Of a DNA stretch of 64,000 nt, positions 11,978 to 24,078 are shown piece after piece; positions within the stretch are counted from its first letter, which is position 1; every line of letters begins with the position of its first letter. Position numbers and translations under genes: made by a program. The notes under the pieces are model-generated. The model ran no database searches. It worked only from the letters and a program-made list of their open reading frames with translations, and had not been told where the DNA came from. The stretch is taken from NCBI GenBank assembly GCA_035582835.1, contig JAYKAV010002442.1, forward strand, positions 1,692,448-1,756,447, given 5' to 3'. The stretch is from Phoebastria nigripes. Taxonomy: Eukaryota; Chordata; Aves; Procellariiformes; Diomedeidae.

Positions 11978-13531
11978 CTAGAACAAAGAGCACCACATTG
12001 TAAAACTAGCATTTTACTACTCTGTATCATGCACACAGCATTTTAAATTAAAAATCCGTTGGGATCAGAAATTACTTGGTAATTGTTTTGGACAACAGAG
12101 TTTATGGGACAGGTGCTTGTCTAATAATTACACGGAGTACTTAAAAACATCTTAGAATGCTACAGCACAGCTCTGGAAATAATAATCATCTAAAAGCACC
12201 GTGAAACTACTTAAAATCAATTTTCCAGCTTTTGCCAAAATGGAGCACTTTTAAGAAAAAAAGGCTGTTGTGATGCAGAGGACAAACACATAAGACAGGC
12301 CAACAAAACTGCATGTCTTGTGACTGATTGCTGTTGTAACCAATAAATATCAAAATAATTAACGATGCAACTTTTTCCCATGTTAAGTCATTTCAGTGCA
12401 TTATATACCCTTTTTAGCTTTTAGACATCATCAGTAGAAGGGGAAAGAAAACAATGTTAATCAGATATTTTAAACAAACAAATCAAACCTCTGATGTCTG
12501 CGATCATAGTAAGAAAACTGGGACACCAGTTTAAATAACACGTCTTGCAGGTAATTCATATAATTAGATAAATACAGGGAATCACTTAATGGAAGAAAAG
12601 AGAAAGGAGGAAAAATACACAATATGTAGGAAGGTGGTACTTGTAAATTCTCCAATAAACAGAACAGATTTTCCCCTTACGGTTTAGCCATTAGTTTCCA
12701 AATTCAAATTCTATATACAGACCAGATCACTGTAAATTTGTCAGCCAACAGTCTTTTTAGGAAAGGCCACAAGCTTAGCTGACAAAGGTTAGGAAACCAC
12801 GTTTTGCTAGATCTTAACAGTTGCACAAGAATCAATCTTCCATCGCAACCAGACTGTTTTCTTTCCTTAGCAAGCTATGGAGAAGGGGGAGCAGGGGTGG
12901 AGAGGGGGGTTGATGGAGATTACTTCACTTTCAAAGACAGCAATGACAAGGAGTCCTTTGGTTTCGTTATGCAACTACAGAGGTCATTTCTGCCACATAT
13001 TTTGAGGGGAAAAAAATTGAATATGCTATAGAACCAAGAAATAAAGCTATTATTATCACTGCCTAGACAAATTTCTTTAGCACTCAGGGACTGGTGGGAT
13101 TTCACTGTCACTCCGCCGGAATACATCCCACTTGATGTAATTCCCACTCACAGAAGTGCTTCTCCCTTACCAATAACGTCACCAGACAGCTCCTAGCCTT
13201 GCTTTTTAGGGCTAGTCTTAGGAAACAGGTAAAAAACAGGTAGAAAAATTGTAATTGAACAGTAAGCGTTCATGCCTGAGCATGAAGCAGCCATGATACC
13301 TAATCATTAAATTATCAGCCGTGAAACCACAGCATGGCAACCAGAGTATACCCACCTCTGAATAGAGGGAAATCAGGTATTTTTAGCAGGCTTACAGACT
13401 GCATTCAAAACTGCAAAGAATAAAGGACATACTCAGATTTCTTCACGTCAGTGACATAATTCTCACCAATTTCAATGGCTACATCTGAGCAGCCAGGTTG
13501 GTGTGCTCAGCACCAGGCTTGCACTACTCCT

Positions 13532-13621
13532 CGAGTGTCCGGATCGGAGATGCCACCGGAGCGTGCTTCAGTGCCGCTCAGGGCAGCACACCTGCGTTTC
13601 CTTCCCGGAGAAACAAGCCCG
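13532..13621. promoter_or_regulatory. Intronic CpG-dense patch
   Basis: Nine CpG dinucleotides fall within about 90 bp (tcgag, ccgg, atcgg, accgg, gcgtg, ccgct, gcgtt, cccgg, ccgc) in a surrounding sequence that is CpG-poor and AT-rich. It may be an unmethylated regulatory element or the remains of a GC-rich insertion. There is no TATA box or splice-donor pattern that would define a promoter and exon. Confidence 0.3.
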
Positions 13622-13627
13622 CAAAGA

Positions 13628-13670
13628 GTCAAAGAGACACTAAAGGGTCAAAGAGACACTAAAGGGTCAG
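13628..13670. repeat. 19-bp tandem duplication (2.3 copies)
   Basis: The unit gtcaaagagacactaaagg occurs exactly twice (13628-13646 and 13647-13665), followed by a partial third copy gtcag. The copies are identical, so the duplication is recent or an assembly or replication-slippage product. It directly abuts the CpG-dense patch at 13532-13621. Confidence 0.9.
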
Positions 13671-14423
13671 ATCCCATAGTTTAGGCAAAGCCACTGACAG
13701 TATGAACAATTGAAAGCTTTATGGATTTTTTTATCGATTAGAAATGTAAAATTAAACCTTCTTCTTCCTTGACTCCAAATGTACTAATCCTGCCTTAAGG
13801 CAAATAATAGCCTGGACAACCTCCTCGGATGCCGTTATCTTGAACTGATGACAAAACACTTAAATTTTATTCAGTTTGCAATATTGTGGAACTCCAAGTC
13901 AACATTCACTGAACAAAACAAAGAACTCAATAAAAATAAAAAGAGAAGCAAAATGAAATCACCAGAGAAAAAAATGCTTTAATTTATTGTTAGGAGAAAC
14001 TTCTACTGAGATAAGTTTTTTGGCTAAGTTAACTAAGCAGCTATAACTTTGAAGAAATAGGAAGCTGAAATGGTAAAAGGGTACTCTCAGAAAAGATGAC
14101 TAAAAATAACAATAGAGCAAATAAAGGCTATAAAACACAGCGATAGGGAAGTTCCAAAAATACTTATCTGCAAGAGCGAAACAACATGACACCAGCTTGT
14201 GAAAACATTTTTCTCAGGACTGTCATGTTATATATTAAACTTTTTGGCATTTTGTGACTTGCTACATCAAGCGTAGCTATAGGAGAAGGGATTTTAGCCA
14301 ACCGCTTTCAACAGATGGGAGCTGGCAGTCCTACATTCCTGTCTCCGTATCAAGACTTTTCCTAGGTCTAGAGACACCTTATGGCCAAGTGACTGATGCC
14401 TCTGGCTCTCGGAGGCCCCTCTC

Positions 14424-14540
14424 CCTGTAGCATCTGAGAGCTCCACCATTTCAGCGTAGCTAATCTTACCCCACCACCACCACAAAGGAACACAGGTTTC
14501 AGCTTCACAGCACAAATGAGGAACTGAAGGACATACACAC
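14424..14540 (+). repeat. Degenerate MIR/CORE-SINE-like relic
   Basis: The order of short matches follows the 3' half of amniote MIR-type SINEs: gtagcatctgagagct (consensus-like 'gtatctgagcgcct'), then a taatcttacc block, then caaatgaggaactgaagga (consensus-like 'cagatggggaactgaggca'). It is heavily diverged. The match was judged from memory of the family, not aligned. Confidence 0.45.
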
Positions 14541-17265
14541 TGAGCCAGAACTCATAGGAAGCTTACAGTAGGGATGCTTGCCTCTCAAATCAGCTTCCTT
14601 GCTACTAGACTTCCTTTGCCTTTCTTTTTTCCAGAAAGGCTGACAGGCACAGGAACTTTTCAAAGGAAAAAAAGCCAAAGTAACTTCTGAAAAGACTGTG
14701 TCCTTTTTCTGTTTCTAGTGGAATCTTACAAAAAACCCATTAACATGTTTTACTCATTAGGAATCCACTGGCATCTCATGGAAAGCTCTAAAAATGTTCT
14801 TGAAAACAATTCAGGTTTTCTGTTTTGTTCTCTCTTCCACTTTTTAAGATTGCTGAAGATATCAGCACAGAAACAGTTACTACTCGATCCTCACCTACTC
14901 ACTCCATATGGAATACAGTGAGGTCATGTTCTCATTGTCATCTCTATAGCAGCTAAATGGGATGTTATACATCAAAGAGAATGATATAATACAGGATACC
15001 AAGAAGCAAAAAAGATGAACTCTCAATAGTACAAATCTTGTTGATATTCAGACATCTTTAAATCTAAGGGACCGTAGAAACAAAACAGATACAATAAATG
15101 GGAACATGCCTAGAAGTACAATTTGTGTGCAAAATTTCCCTTGAATATTTAACATTTTTTAAAATGTGAACACACAAACACGGAAGCTGTGTGCAAATCC
15201 CACATCTACCTATGTTGGTTCCTCCTGTAGAGTCTCATCATTGTAATTTAATATCCCACATAGTACATGAAAATATAGCTGCATTACTGGAAATTAACAT
15301 AACACTACTTTTTTTCCCAGAGTGAAAAACACAAAAAATTACCGTTTGTTATCTCTAAATAAATAAACCAACCTCAAGAACTGCATTCCAGAAAAACCAC
15401 ATGATTGCTTATGGAGATGACCAGACAATTGGACTAAAAGTGTCATTTCCGGTTCCAGAATGATTCCACGCCCAGGACTTATCTTTTCTAGACCAGGCCC
15501 ATTACTTCAAAGTCCAGCAGACATCCAGCTGTAACTTTGCTTACCCAACAGCTTCTCCACTTTACTATTATCTTTGTTTCCAGCATACTGGATTGCTTTA
15601 CCCCATATATTTCAGGGCCCAAAGTGGACTTTCTAATGCAGAAATTACCTTTACATTGTCCATAGGTGTTTCTTTAAGCCCTCCCATCACAGAAGAATCC
15701 TAACATGAAAATGCAGGAATAGAGTATAAGGTATTTGAAAGCATACAAGATGAAACAGAGAAGTGCCAAATAAGCCTGAAGACTGAGCCCAGCTGCGACT
15801 TACTGAGATTCCTGTCCCACTAGTCCTGAAACCTGGGCTGTCAGCATTGCATAGGGAAGGTTTGATTACCTATAAAACAGCAGAACTATACAATCCAGGA
15901 CCGACAGGTGAATAACACACAACTGAAAATCACAAAGAAAGAACTTTCTAGCTGCTTGCTACAGTGGAGGCAATACCAGTAGGTTTCCTTCTACAGCAGC
16001 TGCACAAAAAACTGCTCGCCATCTGAGAAAACTCAACTGTTAGACCTCAAGATGTATAGTACCTCTTGGAATTTCTTAATACTAAGATAAGGTTAAATAT
16101 TTATCTCCAACAAACCTGTAAAGATTTTAAGGGCAACCACTGTAGACACATTACAAACCCAGTTCATATGTGTACACATATATTAATGCATATCCACATA
16201 TTAACCATAAGCATATACAGCTTTTAGATTGAGTCGGATCTGGAACATTTCAGTAGGCAAAGATGTAATGTATGTGCATGTGATTTTTTTCATATGTAGA
16301 AAGAAAATACAAACCAAGATTAAATGAAGATGCATTTATTCTTGCCAATATGGGAGGAGACAGAACGGCAATTACAGAGCAATAATATTAGTGAAATTTT
16401 TAGAATTGTGCCTATAAGCCACTTTAGTCCTGCAAAGAACACAAAACCATATTTAACTTAAGCAGTTGCACTGAAATGAGTGAAGCTACTCACAGACAGA
16501 AAGATAAAAGAATATCTTCTTTTACAGAGTTTTCTAACAACTGTGCTTATCATCTCAAATGTTTGGGGTTTTTTTGTAAACTTCTGGTCTTTTTATTAGG
16601 ATGCAAGCAGAATTAAAATGAACATTAAAAATCTGGAACCAAATGCAAATTGGCCCAATTTTATTCCATGAAAAACACAAAAGATTCAAATCTTAGATGA
16701 AATCATACAGAATATGGGTTTCATAAATAGTCACCTACAATGAAAAAGGGAGAAAACAACAGAATCCAGATACTCCAAATATACATGCATTATCGGGAAA
16801 GATAATCTTGGATGAAAATCCACTGTATGTTCTCTACTTATTCAACCCGCAACTCCACTATATACAAGCTGCTTATTCAACCGTAGTCTTAGTCTACCAT
16901 TTTAGACACCTGTAATTCCACAATGGCTGGTTTGAATATATGCACTATTTTTCATATAAGAAAGCTCTACTAGAAGCTCCGCAAATCATATATTTTAAAG
17001 AAACAAAAATTACCATCTGCTCTGAGTTAACAGCAATGAGTAACATTTTCTATCAAGGCGTGCCATTTCAGATCAGTCCAATGTGAATGCTAATTAAAAT
17101 TAATTACACATGTCTCTGAAGATTTTTTCCCTCAGTATCCAGAAAAGCCAAAAAGAGACAATCTCTGAGACAATGTCATGAAATAACAGCACTCAAGGAT
17201 TTTACCACCTAACTCATGGAAGTGGTCTCCCAGAAGTATAGGGATCTTTTCAAGTTCACATGCAC

Positions 17266-17289
17266 AAATACACACACACAAACACACAA
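17266..17289. repeat. Short (CA)n microsatellite
   Basis: An interrupted run of acacac units (tacacacacacaaacacac pattern) in the intron between the two PH exons. It is likely polymorphic. Confidence 0.75.
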
Positions 17290-20200
17290 TTTTAAGGTGA
17301 AAATGAACAGAAGATGTGCTGATCAGTACATAGCCAAGCCTGAACAATGAAATATCTAAAGTTCTATATGTAATCCAGAACAGAAATGCAGCCAAAACTA
17401 ACATCACATAGGCCAAAATAGGCAGTAGTAACAGTAACTGGCACCAAAATATTCCATAACTCCCTGTTGAAGAAGGTTTGATCCTTTTCGTGGTGAGGGA
17501 TGGAAGCCTGTTTTGGAACCTGCCTCAGGGCCACACGGACGCAAAAGCTGCTCACAGCTGTCAGAGCCCCATCACGCATGGATGGAGCACTTCTTCTGCT
17601 CCAGTCCTGTGCTCCTCTGGATGGGGCAGTGGGATCCGGACCTTGCTGGGTCACAGTGAGCAAGCAAGGTGAAGCCATCTTGCAGGCTAAGTCAAGTTTA
17701 CCAGCCATGACTTGGCCCATGCTTACAACACCCGTGGCTCTGGTAGATGTCACTAACATTTCAGATCCCACACAATCACTTAGGAAATTTTCTTGAAGTA
17801 CAGTGTAACTATCGTATTTAAGGTATGGGTTTGGCATTGCTGTTTCTTTCCCCGAGAACCCCTTTTTGCTCTGTAATACCAGTTTTAAACCTCAATATCT
17901 GCACCACCTATCCACCATACTATGTTTTATCATCATACGAAGAATTCTTGTCAATAATGACAAAAAGGAAATATTCCAGAAAAAACCCAGCCTTTTCTTC
18001 TTTTTTTAATGGAATGGACTTGGGGGATAAAGGCTAGTTATTCCTTGGGTTTGTATATTTTTCCTATTCTTAAATATTATACTCACCAGCATCTTAGAAG
18101 TTTGTTTACAAATGTTAGCATCTTTTTTTGTGGATTAAATTTGTGGGGTTTTTTAATTAAATAGATTCTCATTCTTCCATTTCTAACAGAGAGGGCTCTG
18201 AATACCTTATAGTCCATCTCTTCCTGGGGCTTAGCTAAGTAATTCAAAAACAGTAACTAAACATATATCTCATCTTAGGCTTTCTCCTTTAGCCTGGCTT
18301 CCATCCAACACCTCCTCTGACCCGGTCTCCTTTCACTAGTTCCCTTTATTTTGGCTCTTGCCCAATTTCCCTTATATATGGATAGCAGTTAACCAGTTGC
18401 TGTCCATAAGAAGAAATTCAGTACTTAAAGCTCTAGTGCATTTGGAGTCCCAGAGAAGACTTGTGCTCCATCCCCTTCTAGAGCAACACTCAGCCAACAA
18501 CATGCACCCAAAATAAATACTGTCATATCTTTCGCTAAGTAGACATAGCATACTTTCCTGGGTCTTACTAGACAACACAGTTTCTTGTGCAATGATTCCT
18601 GACAGAGTGTACGCAGGAGCCGGTAGCTAAAATTTATCATCTGGCAGTTCTATTTCCAGTCCTATTGTGTGCCCTCAAAACTTCCTTTTGATTGCTCTCC
18701 TCTTGACATTCATCTGTTTCTCAGATTAAGGATCTGTTTCTACAATGAGCCTGCCCCAGACAGTCAGCTCGCATGCAGGGATGGTAGGTTCTGTCACACT
18801 GCTTCGTGATTATTGAGGAGAATTTAGCTCTCAGGAACCTACTCTTGTGAAGGCAAACAGGAACAGTTCTGTGCTTTGAATTTGCTCCTCACAATCCCCT
18901 ATCATACCGAACCATAGAGGTGAGGAAAGCAACACCGTTATTTGGTTTCATCTGGATACTGGTTGGGCAGGAAAGTACAAGACAGGGAGACTTGGTGGGA
19001 TCTTCCCCTGCAAGGAAGGGAGAATTTCACACACTGGTTCTGCTTCTTTGGCTCCAAGGAAAGGAATGAGTCTGAAGAGAAACAGAGCTTCCTGCATGAG
19101 AAAGACTACTGATAAGGGACTCTCCACCAGGTAACTCTTCCTCATTGTACAGTTGCTACTCTCAGTATTGGTAGCAAAGGCCTGAAAATTTACCAACTCA
19201 ACAAACACTTCAGCCTACTACCATTTTATAACACCAAAAATCTTTACCTAGTAGAATCTCTTCTCCCACAAAAGAGAAAGAATTCACCTCTCCAGATTTG
19301 GAGAAGAGGTGGAAAAGGAAGCTTTTTCTCTGCTTGTAGCAAAAGAGGAGAGTTTTTACTCATCATTCCTCCTTTACTTAAAAGAGAAGTAGTATTTAGA
19401 TAGAGTTGTAATACAGTAATACAATTTATTGACCAACAAATCAGGAAAAAAGTACAACTACTCTACTGCAAAGGCAAAGGACTACTTTAGAACGACACAG
19501 AATCTAGTAAAATAGTGCCATGTGGATCCTGTAGTCAACTGGGCAAGATCATGAGAAGTAATGACCGTTTGCCCTTCTTAATTAGGGAGAGATGGGACTG
19601 TTGCATAGATCCTAAAGAGAGGCACATTTAAGACTACAGTTCTTGTGCCAGACTATGGTATTTAGCTAAAAGAAAAAGCACCAATCGGCAAATAATTTTT
19701 AGAGGAAATATGTGAGGAATAGGCAAAGTGTTTGGAATGAAATCCTAGAAGGAAAGTAAACTTTCTGGGATGGGCAGAATTTGTTTTGTTTGTTCTTGAA
19801 CTCTGCACAAGAGTCTTACACGTTCATCAATGAGGACATAGCAGGTTAATCTACTGGATGTAAGCACAGGCGCTGACAGAATCCTCTCTCCTCCATTGTT
19901 AGCTCTGCCTAAGAAAGTCAATCAGCAGCTACATCTACACAACTTCACATTATTTTCTACAGCAGTACTGCAAACATTAGTTTTTTTCCCACAGTATAAT
20001 TATTTTCAAATACTTTTAATATATTTGATCTCTTTTCCAGTGTAAAAGACTTGCCAGCAGTTTACTGTGGAGGAGAAAAGGATGGTCAACACAAAATAGC
20101 ACTCACTTTCTTGACAGCTTTAGGTTTAGACATGTACTGCTTGACCCTACAGCTCAACTTCCGTTGCTAAAAGGCAGACTCATGTAGATGGACACAGCCA

Positions 20201-23200
20201 AAAATGATCCAGGAGTCAAAGGGCACTCACTCTAATATACTTTGTTTTAATATGTAGTACTGCTAAGGTAAGTAAACTAGAGGAGTCCATCTCCAAAGGT
20301 CTTCCATGGTGTCTATAAATTAAGTAGATGGGCCCACTCAAAAACTTTAAATAAATTACTTAGTTTGCTGAAAAACAAAACTCCCCCCCCCATTCTTTAA
20401 GCAATACTATATCTATTTCACACCAAGAGTTTTCCTTCCCCCCCCCCCCTTTTTTTTTAGTTTTAATTAGAAAGTAACAGGAAAAGAATTTAATTATTTC
20501 ACAATGCAGCCTTTTCATAAACATACAATTATCTTCATTTCATGAGAATTTATCTTCACTGTGAAATCAATCGTCACAGTCTCCATTTACTGTATATTAC
20601 CAAGTCACATTTGATTCCTGTCAGAGAACTGTTGACTTCTGCAGTAAATCAAAATGACAGATACTGTTAGTTTCCTTCTGCATCTATCCCCCAGCCTCAG
20701 CTAACTCAAGATGGTTTTTCCTTCTATGCAGTGAAACGAGCATTTTCCTGGTAACTATATTTCAGAACTGGAAAGGTTTTCATAAATGGAAAAAATGCAG
20801 TGCATAATCCAGGAAACTATTGAAATGTACAGTATCAGAAACATATGGCTGTAGCAAATACCTATGCAGTGAGGGGCTGGGAATGAAAAAGAGAACAAGC
20901 TTATTAAAATTCTTCTCCTAAAGGGATTTTGCTTGAAAACTAAAATACTTTAATTGAACATTAAGAAAGTTTGCATAGTCAATGAAAAAAAATGCTGCAG
21001 ATTATGGGGGGAAGAGATACAGAATAATCTCCATGCTATCATGGAAGCTGGAACAGATGATTTTGCCTTTGTTCTTTAATGATCTACATCTTAAATAGCA
21101 AAATGGTTCCATGACCAGAACCCTCAGTGGGCAAACTCAGAAAGAGAAACCTGATTTCCTTCTCAATTGCTAAGGTTTTTTTAATTAAAAAAAACAACCA
21201 CCACCCTCGCCCCCCCAAAAAAAACAACAAAAAACCAACCAGAAACTAAGTTAATTTTTACATGAATTTTGAAAAGCAAGCCATATTCACACACGCACAC
21301 AACCCGCCAACCAGAAATCAACGGATTAGCATAAAGTAAAACAACAGCGAGACTCCTTATTTCAACAGATCTTTACCGATTCCCTGTTTCAGTTTCCCTA
21401 AGAATCTGGGACAGGGAACACAGACCCCAGTTGAGGGCCAGATCACTTTACTCAAGCCCCAACATCCCTTCCTCTGCTGACACAATCTATGAATTCAGGA
21501 GACAGTGGAAAGTGATACTAAGCCTGTTTTGACCAATTTGTGCCACCAGGCAGATTTTTAGAAATATCAAAAATCAGCTGTTTTATAGTAACATAGGAAT
21601 TGCCGTTGTAATTAGAATTCAATAAATATTTCTTCAAGAACAAGTTCTGCCTCCTTTTAAGCTGGAAGACTGTCTTCATAAACAGCCTCTCCCAAGGCAA
21701 AGTTATTTTGTCATCTTATCACTGTGCTGTCATGTCTTAACATGCTCATACAGATATAAGGATGTTTTTAGAGCAGCTTGCAGATGCTAGAGGGCCTACT
21801 CACAGCCCAAATGGGCAGGGTTATTACAGATATGGCAAACATTTTAGACATCTGATTTTGAAATCCTTGCTGTCCAGTGTGTATGAAGATCCAGTGAAAA
21901 TGTGAATGTGCAGCTATATAACACCCAAATAAATCCCAAACTTGCCAACAGAAATGCATGCTTCTCTCGGATTTTCACAGCAGTTCAGTGATTAAGATGA
22001 TGAAAATATTCAAAGCCATTAGCCAAAACAAAGGAGAAACAATGAGCTAAAATTCACAGATTTCTCATGGAAGGAACTTAATATGTACAGCTGATATCAA
22101 GCCACCAGGACAAAGTTATCTTTCTTGACTGACGAACGTGCAATGTTGGGACCATTCACACATATCTACAGCAGAATAATCAGAATTACATTAATTTCCA
22201 GGACCTGAAGATAATTTATGTTTTTAAAAACATGAAAAGTTTTTCAAAGCTTTTTTCTATGCTCCAGAAATGCAAGCGGTCAAGTGTTTGAAATCTTATT
22301 CCCAGCAAGTATGTGAGCGACATACTTTCAAAGGGCATCTCCTGGCAGACAATGTCCACATGTAGGCTAGCTGCGATGTCAGCAGATGTAGGCAAAGCCT
22401 TCATGGGGCAGTTCAGAGCGAGACTCACATTGCATCCTCATGTTTCTGGGGCCAGCAGAAACCTGACAGCCCAGAAATCCTGTGCTTTGCTTTTGCTTTG
22501 CAGGAGGGAGGGGCATTCCTTGCTTCTGAAAGGACTATTTCTGGCCAGTTCAGGAGCAACAACAGCTGGCTCTGCAGGGAGCCACATCCAGCCCTCATCA
22601 TCTTGAACAACATCTGAATGTATTGCCAAGCTTTGGCGATGCAAGGGGGGAGCGGGTGTGAAGGGACTTAGCAGAAGAGAAAAGGAAAACAAGGGCATCT
22701 ATCCATGCTACCACTATAATTAATTTTACTTATTTTCCTGAAAAAGAACTTACAGAAATTGCACCTTATCTGCTGAAATGCAATTCCACTGAGACAGCTG
22801 CAAATGCAACTCTCCTCTTCAGTTAAAAAAAAAAAAAAAAAAATTTACAGGTCACTTGTATGTCTTTAAGTGTTGTCATGTTTCCTTGACTTATTTGTGC
22901 ACAGTAATCTGAATTGGCTGCGCATCAGGAGTAGGCTCCCACAGAGTACCCACACCACTTAAATCAGAGGATGGAGTCTGAAAGGAAAAGTATGAGGCAA
23001 ACACTACAAAGCAAAGATTCTAATTAATTAGGGAAGCAGAGGAATCTCATTTGTTCTCCATTCAGCAGTATTTAAACCCAAACAAACAATAGAATGACTC
23101 CCAAGATTACAGACAGGCAAGATTTTCCACTGGAGAAAGTGAAAAGCAATGACGCTTTTGTGATTTACACCAGCTGAATCTGGTCACAAGGTACAGAAGT

Positions 23201-23505
23201 CTTGAATGTTTTGGTAAGCCTAGGTGATTGCCAAACAAAACAAAAATAGGATCAGGAGATGATTATTCAGCCATACAGAAGAACTAGATGACTAATCATG
23301 GGGCTGTTTCACCCCATGAGTGGCTAGGAGGACACTAACCTTTCATCCCATGGTTATGNAATAGCAAAGAAGCAGATAAATCAAGAGTATTGAGATCTTT
23401 GTTCACTCAACATAGTGGAAATACCAGAACTGCACTCCCAGATATTAAAATGCTCAGCTAGATACGGTTTTATAGAAGTATCTGCAGAATAGCACATTTT
23501 CTTAC

Positions 23506-23615
23506 CTCTGCTCCGTGTTAAACAATGCAAAGATATGTTTGCTAGACATGAAGCTCTTTTCAACATCTCGCACTTTCAAGTTGTCCAAAGGAAGCATATA
23601 CTTCTTCTCTTTTTC
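23506..23615 (-). CDS. DNM3: Dynamin-3 exon, central PH domain (exon 15 by mammalian count)
   Basis: A 110-nt internal exon that starts in phase 0 and ends in phase 2 (AG of an Arg codon finished by the next exon). It encodes 36 full codons, from [20 protein letters not shown] to [12 protein letters not shown]. These are middle beta strands of the PH domain and the start of the third variable loop, in the fold that binds phosphatidylinositol 4,5-bisphosphate and docks dynamin on the membrane. The EKEKK cluster lies in the region where dynamin-2 carries Charcot-Marie-Tooth mutations. [10 protein letters not shown] matches dynamin-3; dynamin-1 has KGFMSSK and dynamin-2 has KGFMSNKHVF. The donor is gtaag. 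The acceptor ccta-g is preceded by an uninterrupted T tract of about 21 nt. Joined to the exon at 11866-11977 it gives one open frame with no gap relative to mammalian dynamin-3 as I recall it. Confidence 0.95.
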
Positions 23616-23641
23616 CTAGGAAAAAAAAAAAAAAAAAAAAA
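23616..23641 (-). promoter_or_regulatory. DNM3: 3' splice site with long T tract
   Basis: On the DNM3 sense strand the acceptor reads cctag directly after about 21 consecutive T residues (A run at 23621-23641 on the plus strand). This is a very strong, U2AF-type polypyrimidine tract. A second interrupted A run on the plus strand (about 23706-23723) gives another T tract roughly 90 nt further upstream. Homopolymer length may be unreliable in a draft assembly. Confidence 0.8.
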
Positions 23642-24036
23642 GAATGGCAGCTTTGCACCTTCATCAGGTTCTGTCCCTATCGGAAAGCAGAGGGAGGGGA
23701 AAAACAAAAAAAAAAAAAAAAACAAAACACCACACAGATTAAAACAACAGTACGTGAGAAGTCTCAAAGAAGCCTGATCTCAACAAGCTCTGTTTAGTTG
23801 GTAATGCCTTCAGTACATTTATTATCTTAAGGGAATATCCAAAATTGAAATGTCTGCTTATCTTTCATAGACATACCTGCAACAGAAATGAAACCTCAAT
23901 TCCAGTTCTGTTTTTCACTGACCCTTTTAAAACATTTCCTAATAAAAAAATTCCACCTCAAACACATAAGCATCTACATTTATTATTCTTCATTCCTCTG
24001 AATTCTAAAAAGAAAAGGGTCAGACTTAACTAAAAT

Positions 24037-24078
24037 GAAAGTGTCTAATCAATACAGATTAGAAAGTGTCTAATCAAT
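24037..24078. repeat. 17-bp direct repeat with 8-bp spacer
   Basis: The sequence gaaagtgtctaatcaat occurs at 24037-24053 and again at 24062-24078, separated by acagatta. Both copies are exact. Confidence 0.9.

Larger units (their letters stand above)
11978..23505 (-). other. DNM3: DNM3 intron between the two PH-domain exons (complete)
   Basis: This complete intron of 11,528 nt splits an Arg codon (phase 2). It runs from donor gtaagaaaat (23505 downward) to acceptor ctttgttctag (ending at 11978). It is AT-rich and mostly unique. Items seen inside are a CpG-dense patch with an adjoining 19-bp tandem repeat (13532-13670), a MIR-like SINE relic (14424-14540), short CA runs near 17270, homopolymer C/T at 20440-20458, and a poly(A) tract near 22826-22843. 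I see no exon on either strand. Confidence 0.9.

Noticed and set aside
17364..17837. 157-codon minus-strand open frame in a locally GC-richer patch
   Set aside because: No recognisable family. The opposite strand is equally open over part of it, which indicates composition rather than coding.
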